From Gammaproteobacteria bacterium (lineage in GTDB: Bacteria > Pseudomonadota > Gammaproteobacteria > Steroidobacterales > PWYM01), in the NCBI GenBank assembly GCA_003567475.1, contig PWZL01000057.1, forward strand, positions 20,473-84,472: DNA of 64,000 bases. The letters run 5' to 3'. Below, one piece after another: positions 31,732-41,969 of this stretch (position 1 is its first letter; each line of letters starts with the position of its first letter). The position numbers and the translations under genes were made by a program. The notes beneath the pieces were generated by a model. It was given only the letters and a program-made list of their open reading frames with translations. It was not told where the DNA came from and searched no databases.

Positions 31732-34700
31732 ATCGCACTGGCGTACGCTGCTGGACGCCCTGCCGGATCCGGCCTGTGTGCTCGCCAGCGATGGTGTGAT
31801 CCTGACCGTCAACACCGCATGGGTGGACTTTGCGCGAGAGAACGGTGGCGATCCGGCCGCGATCGGTCCCGGTGCGGATTATCTGGCCGCATGCGATACC
31901 GAGCAGAGGGCATTGGAGGATCATGATCCGGCGATGATGAGCGTTGCGGCGATCGTCGGCACGCTCGGTGATGTGCTGGCCGGGCGGCTGACGCAGACCG
32001 TCTGCGAGTATCCGTGTCATGCGCCGCGAATACGCCGATGGTTTCTAATGCGTGCCCGGGGTTTTGTAGCGGAGGGTGAGCGCCGCGTGCTGGTGACCCA
32101 TACGGACATCACCCTCTCGCGGCGCAGTTGGGAGGATCGTCGCGAGCACCTTGAGCTGTTCGAGGCGCTGGATCATCAGCCCGGTATTGCCCTCTGGGAA
32201 ATGTCGGTCAGGACGGGCCGCGTCAGCCATTCGGCCGGTCTGTTACATCTGCTGGGGCATCCCGAAGACGGGCGCCGGACGGAGACGCCTGCTTGGCATC
32301 ATCTGGTGGCCCGGGTCGAGCGCCGCAGACTGATCGACTGGGTGGGACGGGCCCGCCAGGGGGTGATCGCCGAGCACACCTTCGCCGATGAAGTGCGCCT
32401 GCGTCACTATGCCGGCCGGCCCCTCTGGGTGCTTGCCGTCGCCCGGGTCGTCGCCTGGAGCCAGGAGGGCAGGCCGACCCGACTCGCCGGCATGGTGATC
32501 GATGTCTCATCGCGCAAGCGTCTGGAGCACCTGCTGGCCCGCGAGCGGCGAGTCTACGAACGGCTGTCACTGATTGCCAGCAACACAGACAATCTGGTGA
32601 TCTTCACCGACCGCGCCGGGCGCACGACGTGGGTCAACGAAGGGTTCAGCCGGGCCACAGGTTTCACGCTGCAGGAGATCCGGGGCCGCAAGCCCGGTGA
32701 GCTACTGCAAGGGCCGGGGACTGACCCCGCGACAATAGGGCTGATCCGCGCAGCCGTGGCCCAGGGTGAGCCCATTACCGTGAAGCTGCTGAATTACACT
32801 AGGGACCGTCGTCCCTACGAGGTGCAGGCTGAGATCAAGCCGATTGACGGCGCTGACGGGACCGTTACCGGGTTCATGGCCGTGCAGACCGACATCACCG
32901 AACAAAGCGAGCGGGCGCGCGAGCTGCAGCGACTCTACGCGCAGCTGCATGCGCTGACCGAGCTGGTGCCGGGCGGTCTTTACCAGTATCGCATCAGCCC
33001 TGACGGCGATCATGTCATGGATTACTGCAGCGATCAGTTCCGGGAGCTCCATGGACTCGGCGAGGACGCCGATGCCGACGCCGATGTGCTGCGTCAGTTG
33101 CAGAGGCGGATTCCGGCGGATGACTACGCCACCTTGATTCGTCAGGTCGAAGGGGTGGTTGGGACTTCAGAGGCGCTGGCCTACGATTACCGTATTCTGT
33201 TACCGGACGGGGGCGAGCGGCATATCTCCGGGGTATCCCGGTCGGTCGTCCACGTAGACGGCTCGACCGTATTCCATGGTTTCGTGCGGGATGTGACCGA
33301 GCGACGGGTCATGGAAAGACGACTCAGGGAGTCACACCAGCGTTTCGCCGATATCGCCAGACTGACGCACGAGGTGCTTTGGGAAACCGATGTCGACGCG
33401 CGCTTGAGTTTCGTCAGTGACAACGTCGAGGAGATTCTGGGTTATCGTCCTGCGGACCTTGTCGGTGAGACCTTTCTGGTGCTGTGTGACCCAGAGGCGC
33501 GGGCCAGAATTCAGGAGAACATGCGCGGGGTACGCGGCCGCCGTCAGGAGTTTCGCGACTACCATCTGCCCGCACTCGATGCGGCGGGCCATCGGCGCTG
33601 GCTGGAGTTCAGCGGGACGCCATTGATCGGTGCCGATGGTGCGCTGGCCGGCTATCGGGGTTCGTTCAGCGATGTCACTTCGCGCGTAGAGACAGCCCGG
33701 AAGCTGCGCCGGAGTGAAGAACGGTTCGAGCGCGCGGTGCGCGGCAGCACCGATGGACTGTGGGACTACGCCTTTGCCAGCCGGACAATCTGGGTCTCCG
33801 CCCGGATGGACGAGCTGCTTGGTCGCCGACCCGAGCAGGCACTTGCGGGCCATCGACCGCTGCTGAGCCTTCTTCGCAGGCTGCACCCCGGCCACCATGC
33901 CATGGTCCGGGCGGCTTGGCGCGCACACCACGATTCGGGGCACCCTTTCGACGTCGTGGTCCAGTTGCGGGTGGGCGATTTCGACTGGCGCTGGTTCCGC
34001 ATTCGCGGTGAGCTCAGTCGCCAGGAGACCGGTGATGTGGTGCGCATGTCGGGCTCGCTTTCCGATGTGCACGAATGGCAGCAAGCCCGTGAACGCCTCG
34101 AGTGGCAAGTGCTGCATGATCCCCTGACCGGACTCTCCAATCGCGAACTGTTCATGGACCGGGTCGGCCAGCTGATCTATCGCCAGCGCGAAGAGTCCGC
34201 ATTGCGGGCCGCCGTGTTCGCCATGGACTTCGATAGATTCAAGCAGGTCAATGATGTTCACGGGCATGCGGTGGGCGATGAACTGCTGCGGCGCATTGGT
34301 CAACGCCTGCGCGAGCAGACGTCAGGCGGCGACATCGCCTGCCGTTTCGGCGGAGACGAGTTCGCCGTACTGTTGCCGGGGGTTGGCAATGCGGAGGAGG
34401 CGAGAGTACGCGCCGAACGGCTGCATGCCGCGCTGGGCCAACCCTATGCGCTTCAGGGCGGCCTCGAGATTGTCTGCTCTGCCAGTATCGGGGTGCTGTA
34501 CCTTGAGGCTGCGCGTTACGACAGCGCCGATGCCGTGCTTCGGGATGCCGATGCGGCAATGTATCAGGCCAAGGCGTCCGGCGGGCGCGTCCAGTTTTTC
34601 GACAGTCGCCTGCGCGAGCGGATGGCGCGGATGGCGCACTTGGAGCAGGGCCTGCGCCAGTGTGTCGCCAATCGTGAGTTGATGCTCCGCTACCAACCGG

Positions 34701-35491
34701 TGATTTCATTGGAAACCGGGCAGATCAGCCTGCTCGAGGCGCTGGTCCGCTGGCAGCGCCCTGGGGAAACCGAGCTCGTGCGGCCGGACGAATTCATTCC
34801 CCTGGCCGAGGAAACCGGGCTTATCGTGGGGATCGGCCGCTGGATTGCGGAGCAGGCCTGTTCGGATCTGGTGGCCATGCGCGCGCAGGAACCCGCCATG
34901 TCGGCGCTGCGGATGGCGATCAATGTCTCGCGTCGGGAACTGGTTGAGCCGGATTATGTGCCGTGGTTGCAGGCGATGGTGAAAACCCACGGGTTGCAGC
35001 CGCAGGATCTGATGCTCGAGATCACCGAGACGGCCTTCGTCGATGCGCGGTATGACATCACTGACACGGCGAAGCAGCTGCGTGATGCCGGCTTCCTGCT
35101 GGCGCTGGATGATTTTGGTACCGGACAGTCGTCGCTGAACAGCCTGCAGGAACTGCCGATCAGCGTCGTCAAGATAGACAAGAAATTCATTCGCGAACTC
35201 ACCAGCCGGCAGAGTTTCATGGCGATCGTGCACGCCATCGTCACGCTCGGTCACTACCTGGAACTGCAGGTGATCGCCGAGGGCGTGGAGTCCGAGACCG
35301 AGGTGGCTGCGTTGCAGGGCATGGATTGCGCCATGGGGCAGGGATTCTTCTTTTCGCGGCCGGTGGTCTGGGAGGACATCATCGGGCTCGCGCGTTCGCG
35401 ACAAGTGCGTGCGGTGCCGGATGCCCAGGGGTGTCTGGCCAACTGGCCGCGCGAAAGGGCACTGACCGCCGGAGGGTATGCCCATGGATGA
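31721..35491 (+). CDS. Multi-PAS GGDEF-EAL protein with intact catalytic motifs
   Basis: CRFGGDEFAVLLPG; EALVRWQ, DDFGTGQSSL, KIDKKFIREL; start ATG 31721. Confidence 0.9.
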   Translation: MAPESHWRTLLDALPDPACVLASDGVILTVNTAWVDFARENGGDPAAIGPGADYLAACDTEQRALEDHDPAMMSVAAIVGTLGDVLAGRLTQTVCEYPCHAPRIRRWFLMRARGFVAEGERRVLVTHTDITLSRRSWEDRREHLELFEALDHQPGIALWEMSVRTGRVSHSAGLLHLLGHPEDGRRTETPAWHHLVARVERRRLIDWVGRARQGVIAEHTFADEVRLRHYAGRPLWVLAVARVVAWSQEGRPTRLAGMVIDVSSRKRLEHLLARERRVYERLSLIASNTDNLVIFTDRAGRTTWVNEGFSRATGFTLQEIRGRKPGELLQGPGTDPATIGLIRAAVAQGEPITVKLLNYTRDRRPYEVQAEIKPIDGADGTVTGFMAVQTDITEQSERARELQRLYAQLHALTELVPGGLYQYRISPDGDHVMDYCSDQFRELHGLGEDADADADVLRQLQRRIPADDYATLIRQVEGVVGTSEALAYDYRILLPDGGERHISGVSRSVVHVDGSTVFHGFVRDVTERRVMERRLRESHQRFADIARLTHEVLWETDVDARLSFVSDNVEEILGYRPADLVGETFLVLCDPEARARIQENMRGVRGRRQEFRDYHLPALDAAGHRRWLEFSGTPLIGADGALAGYRGSFSDVTSRVETARKLRRSEERFERAVRGSTDGLWDYAFASRTIWVSARMDELLGRRPEQALAGHRPLLSLLRRLHPGHHAMVRAAWRAHHDSGHPFDVVVQLRVGDFDWRWFRIRGELSRQETGDVVRMSGSLSDVHEWQQARERLEWQVLHDPLTGLSNRELFMDRVGQLIYRQREESALRAAVFAMDFDRFKQVNDVHGHAVGDELLRRIGQRLREQTSGGDIACRFGGDEFAVLLPGVGNAEEARVRAERLHAALGQPYALQGGLEIVCSASIGVLYLEAARYDSADAVLRDADAAMYQAKASGGRVQFFDSRLRERMARMAHLEQGLRQCVANRELMLRYQPVISLETGQISLLEALVRWQRPGETELVRPDEFIPLAEETGLIVGIGRWIAEQACSDLVAMRAQEPAMSALRMAINVSRRELVEPDYVPWLQAMVKTHGLQPQDLMLEITETAFVDARYDITDTAKQLRDAGFLLALDDFGTGQSSLNSLQELPISVVKIDKKFIRELTSRQSFMAIVHAIVTLGHYLELQVIAEGVESETEVAALQGMDCAMGQGFFFSRPVVWEDIIGLARSRQVRAVPDAQGCLANWPRERALTAGGYAHG

Positions 35492-36317
35492 CACGCCGTC
35501 CGCCGTCGCCACGGGAGCAGGAGGGCGGCCGCGCCGCCTGCCAACTCTCGAGGTCGCGACCAGTCAGCTGATGATTTATCTCCGCGATCCCGATGTTTCC
35601 GACCAGCGGGTCCTGTCTTTACTGCAGTTGGACGTCGCGCTGTCGAGCACCGTACTGGCGGTTGCCAACTCGCCCTTCTACGGTCTGCCGCGGCGGGTCG
35701 AGTCGCTGCATCAGGCGCTGCGGGTGCTCGGCTTCAACGCGTTGTGCAATCTCATCTACGCAGCGACCATCCAGCGCTTGTTTCGTCAGGGACGAATCTG
35801 TTCCGGTTTCGATGCCAAATGCCTCTGGTATCACGCCTCCACTACCGCAGCTGCCGCACGTCGGCTGGCCTTGCACGTCGGTGGTATCGATCCCCAGCAG
35901 GCGTTCCTTGCCGGGCTGTTGCATGACATTGGTCATATCGTCGAGATCCAGATGGATCGCGAGGCCTATTGCAGCGTACTCGGTCAGGCGCCGGAGGCGT
36001 GGTTGCTGGCCGAGCGCGGGGCATTCGGTGAGGATCACACCCGGATCGGGGCCGACGCCTTACGGCTCTGGCGGTTTCCGGACTGGGCGGTCGAACTGGT
36101 GGCGTCGCATCACACGCCGGTGGTTGACGCGGGGCCTGAGGCGGCTCTGCTGAGAGTCTGTCAGTTGGCAGACAGCCTGTCGGCAGGACTGCCGGGAAGC
36201 TTCGAGCGTGATCTGTCGCCGGAGTTGCTCGGCTCGCGCGCTGCAGCGCTGGGCCTGACTGAGGCGCTGGTCGAGACTGTGCGCGCTCAGGTGTTGCTGG
36301 AATGTCCGGTCATCTAG
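35484..36317 (+). CDS. HDOD domain protein
   Basis: VLAVANSPFYGLPRRVESLHQALRVLGFNALCNLI, FLAGLLHDIGHIVEI; start choice 35478 or 35484. Confidence 0.85.
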   Translation: MDDTPSAVATGAGGRPRRLPTLEVATSQLMIYLRDPDVSDQRVLSLLQLDVALSSTVLAVANSPFYGLPRRVESLHQALRVLGFNALCNLIYAATIQRLFRQGRICSGFDAKCLWYHASTTAAAARRLALHVGGIDPQQAFLAGLLHDIGHIVEIQMDREAYCSVLGQAPEAWLLAERGAFGEDHTRIGADALRLWRFPDWAVELVASHHTPVVDAGPEAALLRVCQLADSLSAGLPGSFERDLSPELLGSRAAALGLTEALVETVRAQVLLECPVI

Positions 36318-36332
36318 TCCGGATCGCCGGCC

Positions 36333-37574
36333 ATGGCTGATTTTTTCGTTGGCCGGCAGCCGATCGTCAATGGCCGTGGCAAGACGGTGGCCTATGAACT
36401 GCTATTCCGGCAGGACCCGACAGTGGTTACCACGGCAGGCCCCGGCCATGAACCGGTGGATGGTGACATCGCCACGGCGCGGGTCATCGCAGGGATACAT
36501 GGCGGGGGCGGTCTCAAGACGCTCTCAGGTGGCCGACGACTGTTTATCAACGCGACACGTCACACGCTGACGAGCGGGATGTTTACCACCCTGCCACGCG
36601 ATGCGGTGGTGGTGGAAGTGCTTGAGGATGTCGAAGTCGACGCAACGCTTGTCCGGGATATCCATACGCTAAAGCAGGCCGGTTACCGGATCGCCCTGGA
36701 CGATTGGACGGAGTGCAGTCGCCAGCACGCCCTGCTGCCGCTGGCCGACATCATCAAGGTCGAGATTCCCGCGTTTTCGCATCGCCAGTTGGCTGATACC
36801 GCAGCGGCACTGCATCGCCGCGGCGTGATGCTGTTGGCCGAAAAAGTCGAGACGCGGGAACAGCATGTCATTTGCGAGAGTCTAGATTTCAAACTGTTTC
36901 AGGGGCATCTGTATGCTAGGCCGCGCTTGATCCGTCACCGTCAGGTCAATCCGGTACGCAGCACGGCGCTTCGGATGCTCAGTGATCTGCAGCAGCCCGA
37001 TATCGATCTGCAGGCCATCAGCGCGCTGATCACGCAGGACCCTGGCTTTGCCATCCGGGTGCTGCGACTCTGCAACAGTGCGCTGATCGCCGGGGCACGG
37101 ACATTCGGAGACATTTCCACAGCAGTGGCGTTTCTGGGTACGCGTCGGCTGCAGCAGCTGGCCAGTCTCGTGGCGTTCAGCGGTCTGGGCGCCAGCACCG
37201 CCGATGCGGAGCTGCTGCGGGTGGCACTCACCCGCGCGCGCGCCTGCGAACTGCTCGCGCCGCAATACAGCGCGGACAGCTCGGCGGCGTTCCTGGTGGG
37301 ACTGGTGTCCATGGCAGAGCGGATGCTGGGCATCGAGGTGGCCGTGCTGGCTGCGGAAATGGCGCTTGCTGACGGCTCCCGACGTGCCCTTGCCGGTGAC
37401 GACACCGCACCGCTTGGCGGCTGCCTTGCTCGTGTGCTGGCGTTCGAGGCGCCGGGAGATCAGTCAGAGGATGTATTGGCGCAGACCCGGCGGTTCTCTA
37501 TGGCCTACATTCAGGCGATGCGCTGGGCCAATGAGGTGATCGAGGAGTCGCTGGACATGCATCCGGACGACTGA
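36333..37574 (+). CDS. EAL-HDOD (YuxH/CdgJ-type) signalling protein, degenerate EAL
   Basis: FFVGRQPIVNGRGKTVAYELLFR...VVEVLEDVEVD...ALDDW; HDOD VLRLCNSALI; YELLFR replaces EALLRW. Confidence 0.88.
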   Translation: MADFFVGRQPIVNGRGKTVAYELLFRQDPTVVTTAGPGHEPVDGDIATARVIAGIHGGGGLKTLSGGRRLFINATRHTLTSGMFTTLPRDAVVVEVLEDVEVDATLVRDIHTLKQAGYRIALDDWTECSRQHALLPLADIIKVEIPAFSHRQLADTAAALHRRGVMLLAEKVETREQHVICESLDFKLFQGHLYARPRLIRHRQVNPVRSTALRMLSDLQQPDIDLQAISALITQDPGFAIRVLRLCNSALIAGARTFGDISTAVAFLGTRRLQQLASLVAFSGLGASTADAELLRVALTRARACELLAPQYSADSSAAFLVGLVSMAERMLGIEVAVLAAEMALADGSRRALAGDDTAPLGGCLARVLAFEAPGDQSEDVLAQTRRFSMAYIQAMRWANEVIEESLDMHPDD

Positions 37575-37583
37575 ATGCCGCCT

Positions 37584-37638
37584 CCGGGACACGGCGCCAT
37601 GACAAGGTATCAAGACCCAGAATGACGCTGTGTCCCGG
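37584..37638. terminator. Long inverted repeat between convergent genes (candidate bidirectional terminator or structured RNA)
   Basis: CCGGGACACGGCG (37584-37596) and CGCTGTGTCCCGG (37626-37638): 13-bp arms with one G-T wobble, 29-nt loop. Confidence 0.45.
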
Positions 37639-37661
37639 CGTTTGCAGGGGTGGCGTGCCGC

Positions 37662-37988
37662 TCAGCGCGAGGCGAGCTGGACGGCGCGATTGAAGTTGCG
37701 GATCTCACGGTTCATGCGGGTCGCCAGGCGGTGGGCAGCATCGACGGCATCGTCGCGATCGCGGATATGGTCGCGCTGGTCGGCACGTGCGAGGCCGTCG
37801 ACACAGGCCGCATAGGCCTCGATGGCGCTGACCAGGTCGGCAACGGCCTGCTGTGCCTGAATCATCTCCGCCTCAGTCGCCGACGCGCCGGATGGGATGT
37901 CGAGCGAGGCGATGTCGGGGACTTCGCAGGCCAACGCCTGACCGGACATCAGCATGGCGGCCGCAAGGGCTGTCAGATAACGCTGCAT
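37662..37988 (-). CDS. Small secreted helical protein of unknown function
   Basis: ATG 37988 with AAGGAG RBS; MQRYLTALAAAMLMSGQALACEVPDIASLD... signal peptide. Confidence 0.65.
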   Translation of the reverse strand: MQRYLTALAAAMLMSGQALACEVPDIASLDIPSGASATEAEMIQAQQAVADLVSAIEAYAACVDGLARADQRDHIRDRDDAVDAAHRLATRMNREIRNFNRAVQLASR

Positions 37989-38148
37989 GGGGCACTCCTT
38001 GGAAAAGCCGAGGGTTCTGGAACGAATCATGGCGTAGGCGACCGTAGCCGCGCCGAGTAGGGCGCCGCGGTGTATCGCGCGCCGGCCAGTCGCGAGTCGG
38101 CGGTGACGGGGAATACTTGAGTTCGCAGGCGGGGGCGGTCGACGGAAC

Positions 38149-38164
38149 TGTGAACTGCATCACA
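38149..38164. promoter_or_regulatory. CRP/Vfr-type binding site
   Basis: TGTGA-ACTGCA-TCACA, exact match to both half-sites of the CRP consensus, in the divergent intergenic region. Confidence 0.6.
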
Positions 38165-38223
38165 CGTCGAGGCATACCCGGGTGAGGGTCATCACGTCCT
38201 GCGGTATCGGACTGAACGGGTGC

Positions 38224-38250
38224 TCAAGATTGTCCTGGTGGCGCCGACAT
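38224..38250 (+). promoter_or_regulatory. Sigma28-like promoter upstream of the SCO-MCP genes
   Basis: TCAAGATT-N11-GCCGACAT. Confidence 0.45.
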
Positions 38251-38318
38251 GCGCTGCAGACAGGCCGGTCCGATCCTGCTTCGACCGGCACATCGCCAGA
38301 TGCCCTGAGAGGGAGTTC

Positions 38319-38987
38319 ATGCACAGGCAGTTGTCCGTTCCGTCCCGGCCACCGCTGGAGTCCGGCCTCCTAGAATCATCGCCAGCCGTGCCGGGTGTCG
38401 TGCGTACGCTTGCCGGCTCGGCCCTGCTGGCCGTGCTCGCGGTTGGAGTGCTGTTGGCGTTGCCACAGCTGCCCAAGGGGCATGTTGACATCGATGCCGA
38501 AGCCTTTCTGCTCGGACGCCACGATGCCGCGCCGCTGGTGCTCGCCTATTTCGGTTTTCCTGGGTGTGCGGACACCTGCCCAGCTGCCCTGGCGGCGCTG
38601 TCGATGTTGCAGATCAAGCTCGCGTCCCTAGGGCTGGATGAGCGCGTGGAATTCGCTTTCGTCAACATCGACCCGTGGGCCGATCGGGGCGCGCTGGACG
38701 CTTGGATGAGCGGATTCAATCCAGCCATCAACGCCTATCTGCCCGGCCAGGAGGGCCTCGCGCTGCTCGAGAGACGCCTGGGGCTGGTGCTCCGCCCCGT
38801 GGCGGGCCGCGGCCACACCCACGCCGACTATTTCGTTTTGCTCCGGCGTAGCCCGGACGGCGCCTGGACCGTCATCGACCGAAGCCGTCGCCCCGACGGG
38901 ACGCGTCTCGAACGCCTGGCACGCGAGGGTGCTGGCGACCCGCGAGGCCCGATGTCGGCAAACACGCTGCACTCTCCACGCTCCTGA
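38319..38987 (+). CDS. SCO1/SenC-family membrane-anchored copper/thioredoxin-fold protein
   Basis: TM anchor, [19 protein letters not shown] (CxxxCP), distal [11 protein letters not shown] His; start MHRQL at 38319. Confidence 0.8.
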   Translation: MHRQLSVPSRPPLESGLLESSPAVPGVVRTLAGSALLAVLAVGVLLALPQLPKGHVDIDAEAFLLGRHDAAPLVLAYFGFPGCADTCPAALAALSMLQIKLASLGLDERVEFAFVNIDPWADRGALDAWMSGFNPAINAYLPGQEGLALLERRLGLVLRPVAGRGHTHADYFVLLRRSPDGAWTVIDRSRRPDGTRLERLAREGAGDPRGPMSANTLHSPRS

Positions 38988-39001
38988 TCAAGGTCAACGT
39001 C

Positions 39002-41182
39002 ATGTCAAGCAACAACGCAGGAATCAAGCACGGGTTTCGCGAGGCGCTGGCCTCCCTGTATGCCTGGGCCCGTGTGCCGAAACCAAGCGAGCAGCGTCGG
39101 AAGTTTGAGGCGGACTTCCGCGCCGCCGACACGCAGATGCTCATGATCATCGCAGCGCACTGGCCGGTGGCCGTGCTGCTCACCAGCCTGCCGTACGGCA
39201 CCTGGCTGCTCGGACTGGTAGGTGGCGGTCTTATCGTCGTGCTCGCCGGCGGTACGTGGTGGCTGTATCGCGGCCAATGGCAGGCCCGGGTCGCCATGGG
39301 CGTCTCTTTGATGCTGTTTTCGGCGCTGTTCATCGAGCAGAACATGGGACGGATCGAGTTTCACTTCCACATCTTCGCTGCGCTGGCGCTGCTCATCCGC
39401 TATCGCGATCCCACGCCGCTGCTTGCCGCGGCCGGTGTGATTGCCACGCACCACCTGGTCTTCAACTACTGTCAGGCCGCGGGGCTGACGATCGCCGGCA
39501 TGCCAATCATGGTCTTCGACTATGGCACGGGGCTGGACATCGTGTTGCTGCATGCCGCATTCGTCATCGCCGAGGTGGGTATGCTGCTGTTTCTGTCGGT
39601 GCAGATCAGCCGCGCCTTCCAGCAGAGCATTCTGCTCGAAGAGGCTATCGAGCGGGTTGCCGAATCGGGCGACTTCGGGATTCGTACCGAGCAGGTCGCT
39701 GGTGGCCCGCTGGCGGCGTTTAACAGCTTGATGGATGCGCTGGATGGCGCGGTGCGCGATACCATGACGACCGTTGAGGTCATTGCCGCCGGTCGCTTCG
39801 AGCGCACTGCGGCCGCAGAGGGTGCCGGGCTTGGGGACCTGGCGCGTCTCGCCGACGGCGTCGCCGATGCGGGTGAGGCCCTGCAGTTCAACATGACAGA
39901 GCTGGGTCGCGTGATGCAGGGACTGGAATCGGGGGATTTCTCGATTCGCATGGACGGACGGGTGCCGGAGCGCTTCCGCGCCGGGGTCGATTCGGCGATG
40001 GGCGCGCTGGAACAGGTGTTCGGCGAACTCGAGAGATTGGCCGAGGGGTTGGCTTCAGGCGAGTTTTCACAGCGACTGGAGTTCCGCGCTCATGGTCAGG
40101 TGGCGCGGATGCAGTCCGCACTGAATTCGGCTCTCGATGCCGTCGATGGTGCGATCGATGGAATAGGCGGTGCCTGCGAGGCGCTGGCCGACGGGGATCT
40201 GACAGCGCGTGTCGAGGGTGCGTTCCCAGGTCGTCTCCAGCACCTGCAGCAGACGTTCAATACCGCAGGCGAGCAGCTCGAGGCCCTGGTAATCGAAGTC
40301 TCCCGCGCTGGTGAGCAGGTGGCCAACCAGTCCGCTGCCTTCGCTGACAACAGCGGACTGCTCAACGAGCGGACCGTTCGCCAGGCCGCTTCACTGGAGG
40401 AGACGGCCGCCTCCATGGAGGAAATGGCCGTGGGCTTGAAGGAGACCGCGTCGCAGGCTCGCGAGGCTGTCGATCTCGCCGAGCGCAGCGAACAGCTGGT
40501 CGGCCGCGGGGTGGAAGTCGGCACCCGCACCAGCGAAGCCATGAGCCGCATTCGCGAGGCCAGTGCAGAGGTAAGTGAGATCACCACGCTGATCGACAAT
40601 ATCGCCTTCCAGACCAATCTGCTGGCGCTGAATGCGGCGGTCGAGGCGGCACGGGCGGGCGAGCACGGCCGCGGGTTCGCCGTGGTGGCTGCGGAGGTGC
40701 GCAGTCTGGCGCAGCGTGCCGGCAATGCCGCAGGCGAGATTCGTACGCTCGTGGGGCGAACCGGAGACATCGTCGCCGAGGGCAGCACGCTGGTGGCGGA
40801 GAGTGGCGGTGCGCTGGAGTGCCTCGGCGAATCGGCCAGGGAAGTCAAGCGTATGGTCGCGCAGATCGCCAATGCGATCAACGAGCAGTCCGCCGGCGTC
40901 AACCAGGTGAACCAGGCGGTCAATGAGCTCGACCAGATCACCCAGGACAATGCCCGCTTCGTCGAAGAGTCGACCGCGGTGGGTCAGCGTCTGAGCGAGC
41001 AATCCCGTGGACTCGGGGTGCTGATTTCGAGATTCCGCACGCAGGCGTCGGAGGCTGCATCGTGGAGCGGCGCGCCGTCAGTTGCCATTGGTGCGGAAGA
41101 TCTGGCAGCGGGCCCGGAGTCCGATGCCACCGGTCAGCTGGAGGTCGAGGTGTCGCCGGAGACGCTTACCACGCCCGCCTGA
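39002..41182 (+). CDS. Methyl-accepting chemotaxis protein with polytopic His-rich membrane sensor and poly-HAMP
   Basis: [39 protein letters not shown] membrane domain; signalling tip [45 protein letters not shown]. Confidence 0.92.
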   Translation: MSSNNAGIKHGFREALASLYAWARVPKPSEQRRKFEADFRAADTQMLMIIAAHWPVAVLLTSLPYGTWLLGLVGGGLIVVLAGGTWWLYRGQWQARVAMGVSLMLFSALFIEQNMGRIEFHFHIFAALALLIRYRDPTPLLAAAGVIATHHLVFNYCQAAGLTIAGMPIMVFDYGTGLDIVLLHAAFVIAEVGMLLFLSVQISRAFQQSILLEEAIERVAESGDFGIRTEQVAGGPLAAFNSLMDALDGAVRDTMTTVEVIAAGRFERTAAAEGAGLGDLARLADGVADAGEALQFNMTELGRVMQGLESGDFSIRMDGRVPERFRAGVDSAMGALEQVFGELERLAEGLASGEFSQRLEFRAHGQVARMQSALNSALDAVDGAIDGIGGACEALADGDLTARVEGAFPGRLQHLQQTFNTAGEQLEALVIEVSRAGEQVANQSAAFADNSGLLNERTVRQAASLEETAASMEEMAVGLKETASQAREAVDLAERSEQLVGRGVEVGTRTSEAMSRIREASAEVSEITTLIDNIAFQTNLLALNAAVEAARAGEHGRGFAVVAAEVRSLAQRAGNAAGEIRTLVGRTGDIVAEGSTLVAESGGALECLGESAREVKRMVAQIANAINEQSAGVNQVNQAVNELDQITQDNARFVEESTAVGQRLSEQSRGLGVLISRFRTQASEAASWSGAPSVAIGAEDLAAGPESDATGQLEVEVSPETLTTPA

Positions 41183-41229
41183 GCGGTTGCCGCGCGGTGG
41201 CGGGCGGCAACTGCCACACGCCATGACGA

Positions 41230-41264
41230 CCCGGAGGACGCCGTTTGCCTCCGGGGTGGTTTTA
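41230..41264 (+). terminator. Rho-independent terminator after the MCP
   Basis: CCCGGAGG-N10-CCTCCGGG followed by GTGGTTTTA. Confidence 0.65.
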
Positions 41265-41272
41265 TCTGGGGC

Positions 41273-41959
41273 TCAAACGATATCCGAGACTTCGAGGCGA
41301 GTGGTGAACATGCCCACGAACTCGACCAGGGATCGCAGTTCGACGTTGGTCTCGACGCGGAGCATGGCGTAGGCGGCTTCCCGGTCGAAGCTCACCACCC
41401 GCCCGGCAATGATCTGTGGATCGGCATCATCCGGCAACTTTACATGGATGACCACGGGCGTATCAGCCGCCAGCTCAGTTCCGCAGTCTCTCAGTGTGGT
41501 GAGCTCTTCCCCCGGGATGCGGATACGACAGCCGTTGAGGCTGACATCGCGAATCACTGCCCGCGGGATTTCGAGCTCGTCGAGCTTCACACGGCATGGC
41601 AGATAACACGCCATGCGCGGATGACGGCGCAGCGAATGCGTTTCGGTGTGATGCGGAAAGGCGACGACAGTCAACGGATGGGGCTGACTGATGCGACCGA
41701 GTACCGGGGTGCGGAAGCCGATGATCATGCCATCGTGCATGTAGCGCAGGGTCAGTACGTCGTCGACCGAGAATGCAGTGCTGATACCGGTCGGGAGGTG
41801 CGCCTCCGGGGTTTCCAGTAGCAGGTAGTGCTGTTCCTTCCAACCGACGATGCGCGACCACATGCGCCCGGTCAGCCGGGAACTCTCCAGGCTGACCCGC
41901 GTCCCGACATCAGGCATGATCAGTGGCGTCCCGCCGCTGGCGTTTGGCTGTGCTGCCAT
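41273..41959 (-). CDS. PilZ-domain (YcgR-like flagellar brake) protein
   Basis: LRRHPRMACYLPCRVKL...AVIRDVSLNGCRIRIPG; start MAAQPN at 41959. Confidence 0.85.
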   Translation of the reverse strand: MAAQPNASGGTPLIMPDVGTRVSLESSRLTGRMWSRIVGWKEQHYLLLETPEAHLPTGISTAFSVDDVLTLRYMHDGMIIGFRTPVLGRISQPHPLTVVAFPHHTETHSLRRHPRMACYLPCRVKLDELEIPRAVIRDVSLNGCRIRIPGEELTTLRDCGTELAADTPVVIHVKLPDDADPQIIAGRVVSFDREAAYAMLRVETNVELRSLVEFVGMFTTRLEVSDIV

Positions 41960-41969
41960 TACAACGTCC

